From the NCBI GenBank assembly GCA_050945155.1, contig JBMNSK010000032.1, positions 1 to 15,789 of the forward strand: a stretch of DNA of 15,789 bases. Direction: 5' to 3'. This stretch comes from JBMNSK01 sp050945155 (GTDB taxonomy: Bacteria; Actinomycetota; Coriobacteriia; Coriobacteriales; Eggerthellaceae). Positions within the stretch are counted from its first letter, which is position 1. Each line of letters begins with the position of its first letter. A program made the position numbers and the translations under genes. The notes below the pieces were generated by a model. That model ran no database searches. It saw nothing but the letters and a program-made list of their open reading frames with translations, and was not told where the DNA came from. Positions 8,425-13,471 of the stretch are shown one piece after another.

Positions 8425-8506
8425 GGAAGTCGCCAAGCAATTCGCTGAGTGCCTTGCTCAACATCTCGCTAGGCATCTTGGTATGCACCTTGCAAAGCAA
8501 TTCACC
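8411..8506. repeat. Degenerate 12-base tandem repeat, about 8 units
   Basis: Eight consecutive 12-base units follow a loose consensus aaGCAtcTcGCt. Examples are TGGCATCTCGCT (8411), AAGCAATTCGCT (8435), CAACATCTCGCT (8459) and AAGCAATTCACC (8495). The array starts inside the last codons of the EamA gene and continues into the gap. Because the period is a multiple of three, one plus-strand frame (not that of EamA) reads as four-residue units such as HLAR, EVAK, QFAE, CLAQ, HLAR, HLGM, HLAK. The minus strand likewise gives SEML, SKAL, SELL. No start with a ribosome binding site was found for either reading, so expression is not supported. Confidence 0.65.
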
Positions 8507-8591
8507 TACAGGAGAACCATTTTTGAGTTTTCGCGTCCTTTTATGCGCTATTCTGTGAAACGTAATCAAAACCCAAAGAGGGGAAGTAAAA

Positions 8592-8693
8592 ATGCGAAAA
8601 CTGCGTGTGCTTATTACGGGCGCAACGGGGGTTATGGGCTTTCCTTCTTTGCGGGCTCTGCTCCGTAATTCCGATTGGTATGACCTGGTAGTC
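8592..8693 (+). pseudogene. Truncated NAD-dependent epimerase/dehydratase, 5' end only
   Basis: The first 34 codons of an SDR-type NAD-dependent epimerase/dehydratase remain: a basic start, a beta strand 'LRVLITGATGVMG' with the GxxGxxG dinucleotide motif, and a helix 'SLRALLRNSDWYDLVV'. A good ribosome binding site (AGAGGGG, about 9 bases upstream) precedes ATG 8592. After about 8690 the epimerase similarity stops and the DNA is the middle of an ABC exporter gene in another frame. Translation would run on to a stop ending at 8954 as a Cys-rich nonsense tail. The rest of the epimerase (normally about 300 residues) is absent from the window. The motif is clear but short. Confidence 0.7.
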
Positions 8694-8694
8694 G

Positions 8695-9663
8695 GTGGCA
8701 GCTGCTGTACCAGATGCAAAGCTGTCGGTGTTTGCAGATATGGTTGTGTTCTCCAACTATGCTATTCAGGTCATTCTTGCTTTTGTACTCCTCAATATGG
8801 TTTTCGTTTTGCTGCCGCGCGCTCAGGTATCTGCGCGCCGAATCTTAGAAGTCATAAGCGTTACACCTTCTGTTCAAGATGGGTCGGGAGTTCAAGTGCG
8901 AGACAAAGACCGGGGCAAAGTAGAGTTTCGGGATGTGAGCTTTTCTTACCCTGAATCGGGTGAAGTTATCTCGAAGATAAGTTTTTGTGCAGAACCTGGT
9001 TCGACGACGGCAATTATTGGAGCTACCGGTTCAGGTAAGTCAACGCTGGTGCAGTTGGTGCCTCGTCTTTATGATGCTAGTTCTGGCCAGGTGCTCGTCG
9101 ATGGGTGCGACGTGCGCGATTTCGAATTGCATGATTTACACAACCGCATTGGCTATGTGCCTCAGACGGCAACTTTGTTTTCCGGAACAGTGGAAAGCAA
9201 TGTTGCCTACGGTGAAGCGGTTGAAAGTATTTCCGAGAAGAATATAGAAAGGTCTTTGGACATTGCTCAGGCAAACGAATTTGTTAAGAAGATGCCTGGT
9301 GGTTTGAATGCACGTATTGAACAAAAGGGGCGCAATGTTTCTGGCGGGCAACGCCAAAGATTGACCATCGCGCGTGCTATTGCTCGAAATCCTGAGATTC
9401 TAGTCTTCGACGATTCCTTCTCTGCTCTTGACTTCAGTACTGACCGAGCGCTGCGTCAGGCGCTTCAAGATTCTTGCCCCAACACAACCTGTCTCATTGT
9501 TGCTCAGCGTGTAGGCAGCATTCGTCACGCTGATCAAATTATCGTTCTTGAGCACGGTTCCATGGTGGGTAAGGGTACCCATGATGAACTCATGCAAACC
9601 TGCGACGTTTACCGCGAGATTGCGTACTCGCAGCTTTCGGAGGAGGAGTTGAAGCATGACTAA
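8695..9663 (+). CDS. 5'-truncated ABC exporter subunit (degenerate-site half, intact ATPase domain)
   Basis: About 322 residues remain of a subunit normally near 580-600. Only the last membrane helix region ('FSNYAIQVILAFVLLNMVFVLLPRAQVSA') survives, followed by a complete nucleotide-binding domain: Walker A GATGSGKS (109-116), signature VSGGQ (215-219), and Walker B with Asp240 where the catalytic Glu should be (VFDDSFSALD). The H-loop has Gln271 instead of His (VAQR). Asp/Gln at these sites marks the degenerate partner of heterodimeric exporters such as TM287 or BmrC. An in-frame TAG at 8689 blocks upstream extension. GTG 8695 lacks a convincing ribosome binding site, so the true start is uncertain; translation may be coupled to the epimerase remnant. 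The stop overlaps the next gene (ATGACTAA). It could not form a normal export channel. Confidence 0.8.
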   Translation: MAAAVPDAKLSVFADMVVFSNYAIQVILAFVLLNMVFVLLPRAQVSARRILEVISVTPSVQDGSGVQVRDKDRGKVEFRDVSFSYPESGEVISKISFCAEPGSTTAIIGATGSGKSTLVQLVPRLYDASSGQVLVDGCDVRDFELHDLHNRIGYVPQTATLFSGTVESNVAYGEAVESISEKNIERSLDIAQANEFVKKMPGGLNARIEQKGRNVSGGQRQRLTIARAIARNPEILVFDDSFSALDFSTDRALRQALQDSCPNTTCLIVAQRVGSIRHADQIIVLEHGSMVGKGTHDELMQTCDVYREIAYSQLSEEELKHD

Positions 9664-11533
9664 GAAATCGAGAGATGCGAAATTGCATAACGAAGCATTA
9701 GTTGAAGATAAGAACTTAGCGGTCAAAAATGCTGACAAACCTAAAGGATCTACAGACGGTAAGGATTCCGACCAGAGTATGGACGCCGCGAGCATCGGGC
9801 GTGCCTTCTTGGACCTTTTCGGTTTTCTCGGCAAGCTGAAGTGGCCGGTCGTTGTTGCGTGCATCTTGTCGCTTGGCGGAGCAATTCTTAACCTAATTGG
9901 CCCCTCCAAACTTGGTGAAATTACTGACCTCGTTGCCGTTGGTTTAAACGGCAGCATTGACTTCGATACATTGACCTCGCTTGCATGGCTTCTTGTCGCT
10001 CTCTATTCGGCAGGCTTCGTCTTAAATTACATCCAGGGATATATCATGGCGACCGTTACACAGCGCATTACTCAGCGCATGCGTAGTCGTATCTCGGACA
10101 AAATTGATCGATTGCCTTTAAGCTATCTGGACCGGACGCCAACTGGCGATGTTCTTTCTCGTATGACCAACGACGTAGACACGGTGGGTCAGACGATGAA
10201 CCAGTCCATCTCCACCATCGTGAGTTCGCTTGCAACCCTCATCGGTTCCCTCGTGATGATGCTTGTAACCGATGTACTTATGACTTTGGCTGCCGTTATC
10301 GCTACCTTAATTGGCGTAGCTATTACCGCGTTTATTATTGCTAAGTCACAGGGACATTTTCTTCGCCAACAAGAAGAGATTGGTCGTATCGATGGGCATG
10401 TGGAAGAGGTCTTCGGGGGACTTGATGTGGTTCGCTTGTACAACGGACAGTCCGATGCCGAAAAGACCTTTAGTTCCATGAATGAAGATCTATATCAGGC
10501 CGCGTGGAAAGCAAACTTCCTTTCTGGGCTTATGATGCCCATCATGATTATGATTGGGAACCTGGCGTATGTGGCAGTTTGTATCGTTGGTGGCATTTTA
10601 GTGATTCAGGGTTCTATTGGCTTCGGCATCGTAGTTGCCTTTATGATTTACGTGCGTCTCTTCACTCAACCGCTGCAAAACCTCTCACAAGCTGCGACTT
10701 CAGTTCAGACCATGGCTGCTGCTTGTCGCCGTGTATTCGACTTCTTGAACGAAGATGAAGTATCAGACGAATCGCACAAGACCGTAAGCCTTGGTAAAGA
10801 CGAGCCTATCAGTGGTGAGGTTTCCTTTAGTCATGTTAGTTTTGGCTATACGCCGGACCGAGAGATTATTCATGATTTTTCGGCAACCGCAGCTTCGGGT
10901 ATGAAGGTCGCAATTGTCGGACCTACAGGTGCTGGAAAAACTACCGTTGTAAATCTTTTGGAGCGGTTCTACGAAGTCGACGGTGGCAAGATTACCATCG
11001 ATGGCGTATCGACCGCTGAACTTACGCGTAAAAACGTACGAGATTTGTTTGGCATGGTGCTTCAGGATACGTGGTTGTTTGAGGGTACGTTACGCGAAAA
11101 CTTGGTCTTTGACGGCAAGACTTCTGACGAGGAATTACTGAAGGCATGCAAAGCGTGTGGCCTAGATGACTGGGTAGGCCAGTTGCCACAAGGTCTTGAT
11201 ACCCAATTGTCGGGGCAGACGAGTGTTTCGGTGGGCCAGCGGCAGCTGCTTTCGATTGCGCGCGCAATGCTTAAAGATGCGCCGCTGCTTATTCTGGATG
11301 AGGCAACAAGCTCAGTAGACACGCGTACTGAACTTAAGGTGCAACAGGCAATGGATACACTCATGGAAGATAGAACAAGTTTCGTAATTGCGCACAGGCT
11401 CTCGACAATTCGCGATGCGAACCTCATTTTGGTAATGGACAATGGCGACATCGTTGAGCAGGGTACGCACGCTGAACTGCTTGAAAAAGGCGGTAGCTAC
11501 GCTGCGCTCTATAACTCACAGTTTGATCAATAG
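9656..11533 (+). CDS. Heterodimeric ABC exporter subunit (consensus-site half)
   Basis: A complete 625-residue type IV ABC exporter half. A charged N-terminal tail of about 45 residues precedes a six-helix membrane domain (about 58-365) containing the coupling-helix region 'LPLSYLDRTPTGDVLSRMTNDVD'. The ATPase domain has Walker A GPTGAGKT (422-429), a degenerate signature VSVGQ (524-528, normally LSGGQ), Walker B with catalytic Glu549 (LILDEA) and H-loop His580. An intact Glu and His with a damaged signature is the exact complement of the upstream subunit, as in TM288 or BmrD. AGGAGG before ATG 9656 and an 8-base overlap show coupling to the upstream gene. Such pairs export drugs, lipids or peptides; the cargo here is unknown. 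Its usual partner is truncated. Confidence 0.93.
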   Translation: MTKKSRDAKLHNEALVEDKNLAVKNADKPKGSTDGKDSDQSMDAASIGRAFLDLFGFLGKLKWPVVVACILSLGGAILNLIGPSKLGEITDLVAVGLNGSIDFDTLTSLAWLLVALYSAGFVLNYIQGYIMATVTQRITQRMRSRISDKIDRLPLSYLDRTPTGDVLSRMTNDVDTVGQTMNQSISTIVSSLATLIGSLVMMLVTDVLMTLAAVIATLIGVAITAFIIAKSQGHFLRQQEEIGRIDGHVEEVFGGLDVVRLYNGQSDAEKTFSSMNEDLYQAAWKANFLSGLMMPIMIMIGNLAYVAVCIVGGILVIQGSIGFGIVVAFMIYVRLFTQPLQNLSQAATSVQTMAAACRRVFDFLNEDEVSDESHKTVSLGKDEPISGEVSFSHVSFGYTPDREIIHDFSATAASGMKVAIVGPTGAGKTTVVNLLERFYEVDGGKITIDGVSTAELTRKNVRDLFGMVLQDTWLFEGTLRENLVFDGKTSDEELLKACKACGLDDWVGQLPQGLDTQLSGQTSVSVGQRQLLSIARAMLKDAPLLILDEATSSVDTRTELKVQQAMDTLMEDRTSFVIAHRLSTIRDANLILVMDNGDIVEQGTHAELLEKGGSYAALYNSQFDQ

Positions 11534-11678
11534 GAACAAAAAATGTGGGTTTGCTTAGTTCGCGAAGGCTATTTGCGGGAAAGAAAGTGCCAAGCTCGTA
11601 TCTTCGTATAGGCTTAATCTATTGCTGATCTTGCTCGGTTTTGCGCCGCTATTCCTCTTTTGGAAAACATCACAGCAG

Positions 11679-11891
11679 TTATTGCTGATTTGCGGCGATG
11701 ATTTCCTTGGTGCTGACATTCGGATTGCGAAAACGCTCACCACTCTTCTCATTTTTCAGGTGGATTGCTTTCTTTGGACAGTTATGCACGCACGCAAAAC
11801 AACTTTCGCAATGTTCGCCAAAAATCGGTTTATCTTTATCTATCTGAGTGACATTTGTTACGGGGCAGACTCTGCTGCAAATGCCGCAGCC
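11679..11891 (-). pseudogene. EFR1-type ferredoxin, 3' end only
   Basis: On the minus strand a 70-residue frame ending in TAA (11679-11681) carries two ferredoxin motifs. The first, 'CGICSRVCP', has lost its leading Cys at the break; the second, 'HCESCFACVHNCP', is a complete Cx2Cx2Cx3CP [4Fe-4S] motif. The C-terminus 'FRNPNVSTKEIIAAN' resembles the ending of EFR1-family proteins, which combine an N-terminal flavodoxin domain with a two-cluster ferredoxin domain. The flavodoxin part is absent. The fragment joins the TetR remnant near 11889-11895 in a different frame and has no start of its own. The frame has stayed open and the second motif is perfect, suggesting a recent break. Confidence 0.7.
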
Positions 11892-12093
11892 AGATATCTT
11901 CTTTGGACTCGTAATTGCGGTAATACGCCAGTCGAGATACGCCTGCCTTCTTCGTAATATCCGTAATAGTGATATCGGAGAAGTCTTTTTCGCTCATGAG
12001 CGCAATCAGAGTCGCCTCAATCCTTTCCCTTGTGATGGCATTTACTTCTGCATTGTTTCGATGCAGCGTATCTGTTCTTTTATTCGAATCCAA
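11836..12093 (-). pseudogene. Truncated TetR/AcrR-family regulator, DNA-binding domain only
   Basis: The frame encodes 85 residues, of which about 67 match a TetR N-terminal domain: 'RERIEATLIALMSEKDFSDITI', the helix-turn-helix 'TDITKKAGVSRLAYYRNY' and 'ESKEDI'. After codon 67 (near 11893) the similarity stops, the DNA becomes the 3' part of a ferredoxin gene in another frame, and translation ends with an unrelated tail. The ligand-binding/dimerisation domain (normally over 100 residues) is missing. The start is a TTG at 12093 with a weak ribosome binding site. A perfect inverted repeat 25 bases upstream is its likely operator. Without its dimerisation domain the product is probably inactive. 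Confidence 0.75.
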
Positions 12094-12117
12094 GGCAGTC
12101 CCGCTTCTTTCTATTTC

Positions 12118-12137
12118 GACGTAACAAATGTTACGTC
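12118..12137. promoter_or_regulatory. Probable TetR operator (perfect 9-base inverted repeat)
   Basis: GACGTAACA (12118-12126) and TGTTACGTC (12129-12137) are perfect inverted arms around a 2-base centre. They lie about 25 bases upstream of the TTG start of the TetR remnant, where autoregulating TetR proteins usually bind. Size and symmetry fit TetR operators. No neighbouring promoter could be defined with confidence. The regulator that should bind it is truncated, so the site may be orphaned or served by a paralogue. Confidence 0.6.
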
Positions 12138-12403
12138 ACACAGAATTGCACAATGCTCTAAACGGATTAATAGGTTTTTTTAGGCTTTAGTCTCTGGATT
12201 GCTACGATGCGTAGCAAAATTTTCAGAAATGCTTCGTTTGCTTGCTTGTTTACGCTGGGAAAGTTTCATATAAACGGGTTAGGCAAGATAGCCACCGGAA
12301 GAAATTGATATACGGAATGGTGTAATGAATAGAACCGGTTGATACTTGCCGGGTAAACCTTCAGGAAATCTATTTAGGTTTGCTTTGGTGGATGGAGGAA
12401 AAA
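12138..12403. other. Intergenic region upstream of the XRE gene
   Basis: Together with the operator at 12118-12137 this makes a gap of about 310 bases between the TetR remnant and the XRE gene. It holds a run of seven T at 12175-12181, the palindrome at 12199-12217 and the ribosome binding site of the next gene. A TTGATA box lies near 12305-12310 without a convincing -10 partner. No small gene with a start signal was seen. Confidence 0.5.
12199..12217. repeat. Perfect hairpin/palindrome in the spacer upstream of the XRE gene
   Basis: TTGCTACG and CGTAGCAA are perfect 8-base arms around a 3-base ATG loop, followed on the plus strand by AATTTTC. It could be a weak terminator, a protein-binding palindrome or part of a leader RNA. 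It lies about 190 bases upstream of the XRE regulator start, outside any gene. Confidence 0.45.
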
Positions 12404-13288
12404 ATGACACTAGCAGAGAAACTAAAAACCGTCCGCAAACAAACGGGGATGTCTCAAGAACAGCTTGCGGAAAAGCTTCATGTGTCAAGACAGGCCATAA
12501 CCAAATGGGAAACCGGTGGCGGAACTCCTGACATTGAGAATTTGAAAGCTATCTCACAGCTTTTTGAGATATCAATAGACGAGCTTGTTACTGGTGAAAT
12601 ACCGGAATATGAATCGGAGGACTATCTGTATGAAAGCATCACGGAATACGATGTTGTAGAGCCGAAGAAGTTTGATATTCACCTGGGTGGAGCTCACCAG
12701 CTCGTTCTGGTCGGAAAGAACAGTGGCAAACTTCAAGTTAGGCTTGCGTCCAATATGCTCACTAAGATTGCTGATTTGTATCGCGTGCGTATTGATGACA
12801 CAAGACGCCGCATCGACGTGGACTTGATTCGTAGGGACGGTGTAACTGAAGCTGAGTCCAAAGAATTTCTGACTGTGTTCATAACCTTGCCCGCTCCGTA
12901 TCTGAACCGCGTGGAAATTGCTGAACAGGCGGCAGAACTTACTGTTCGCCAGCTTATATGTGAGGAAGATGAAATTGACGGTAAGAGCCGCACTTTAGTT
13001 CTGGATGGTTTCGAAGGAACGCTGGAAATGAATTGCAACACGGATTTGGACATCGAATGCCGCACACTCAATGGTGACATTCAGTTAAACCAGATTTCAG
13101 CTTCGTCAAAACTTACCCTCCCGAAGGATCTTGCGATTAGTGCACGTGCAAAAGGGGTGCATACCTCGCTTGGTTTCGAAGAGTCGGGTCATAAGGTTGA
13201 ATCTTTTGCTACGCCAGATGCCGAGTACTGCATTGAGCTTAACGGAATGAACAGTGAACTTATCATCTGTCGCTCAGAGTTTGTATAG
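12404..13288 (+). CDS. XRE-family regulator with DUF4097-like beta-rich C-terminal domain
   Basis: A 294-residue protein. Residues 1-65 form a Cro/CI-type helix-turn-helix ('MTLAEKLKTVRKQTGMSQEQLAEKLHVSRQAITKWE' read as successive helices, then 'PDIENLKAISQLFEISIDELV'). An acidic linker (about 65-90) leads to a long beta-rich tail with alternating hydrophobic strands and a 'CRTLNGDIQLNQISA..KLTLPKDL' pattern resembling DUF4097/putative-adhesin (toastrack) beta-helices. No membrane helix is evident. Two in-frame upstream starts (TTG 12380, ATG 12392) exist, but the GGAGGA site five bases before ATG 12404 and the family N-terminus favour 12404. Similar XRE-DUF4097 proteins are thought to sense envelope or small-molecule cues, but function is unproven. 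It may control itself or the downstream surface-protein gene. Confidence 0.85.
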   Translation: MTLAEKLKTVRKQTGMSQEQLAEKLHVSRQAITKWETGGGTPDIENLKAISQLFEISIDELVTGEIPEYESEDYLYESITEYDVVEPKKFDIHLGGAHQLVLVGKNSGKLQVRLASNMLTKIADLYRVRIDDTRRRIDVDLIRRDGVTEAESKEFLTVFITLPAPYLNRVEIAEQAAELTVRQLICEEDEIDGKSRTLVLDGFEGTLEMNCNTDLDIECRTLNGDIQLNQISASSKLTLPKDLAISARAKGVHTSLGFEESGHKVESFATPDAEYCIELNGMNSELIICRSEFV

Positions 13289-13302
13289 GTCTAAAGGACC
13301 AG

Positions 13303-13318
13303 AAAACGTTGCGTTTTT
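13303..13318 (+). terminator. Weak intrinsic terminator after the XRE gene
   Basis: AAAACG-TTG-CGTTTT forms a short A/T-rich stem followed by T residues. It starts about 15 bases after the XRE stop; a separate GGTC-TAAAG-GACC hairpin (13288-13300) precedes it. Location and T-run fit a terminator, but the stem is weak. Confidence 0.35.
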
Positions 13319-13346
13319 GTTAAAAAATTTCGTGTGGACTAAAGAT

Positions 13347-13383
13347 ATGAATGATTTATTCATGACTCATTCAGACGTATAAT
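13347..13383 (+). promoter_or_regulatory. Promoter -10 with overlapping inverted repeats for the surface-protein gene
   Basis: A perfect -10 (TATAAT, 13378-13383) lies 88 bases upstream of the start codon. No good -35 is present at the right distance. Instead, the region holds a 17-base near-palindrome (ATGAATGA-T-TTATTCAT, 13347-13363, one mismatched pair) and a further TCATTCA (13367-13373) that inversely repeats TGAATGA. A regulator bound here would cover the -35 region, so the promoter is probably controlled. Confidence 0.5.
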
Positions 13384-13405
13384 ATCCGGTTGTGATTTGG
13401 CCGCT

Positions 13406-13441
13406 TTCCGATATTTTCGGGGGTTTATCGGAACAGGTTCC
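13406..13441 (+). promoter_or_regulatory. Structured 5' leader of the surface-protein mRNA
   Basis: TTCCGATA (13406-13413) and TATCGGAA (13426-13433) form an 8-base perfect stem with a 12-base loop. It competes with a smaller CCGA/TCGG stem inside it (13408-13420) and with a downstream GGAAC-AG-GTTCC hairpin (13430-13441) that shares the GGAA. Mutually exclusive stems suggest leader-level control, but no known riboswitch was recognised. Confidence 0.35.
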
Positions 13442-13471
13442 GGTGTTTTACGCTTGAAAAGGTTGTGGTAG

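Noticed and set aside
8279..8668. 129-codon plus-strand frame carrying the tetrapeptide repeats
   Set aside because: It begins inside the EamA gene without a ribosome binding site and has no recognisable domain outside the repeat; kept only as a repeat finding.
8680..8700. Simple frameshift as the explanation of the epimerase/ABC junction
   Set aside because: The upstream codons belong to a different protein family (Rossmann-fold epimerase), and the exporter frame has a stop directly upstream, so missing sequence rather than a shifted frame is required.
8387..8719. 110-codon minus-strand frame across the repeat
   Set aside because: It overlaps the epimerase remnant, has no start signal, and its pattern follows from the 12-base repeat.
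9400..9957. 185-codon minus-strand frame across the two ABC genes
   Set aside because: It is antisense to conserved ATPase motifs and the start of the second subunit; no domain seen.
11543..11611. 22-codon plus-strand frame after the exporter gene, with AGGA seven bases upstream
   Set aside because: Too short, with no recognisable feature and no conservation evidence; chance is likely.
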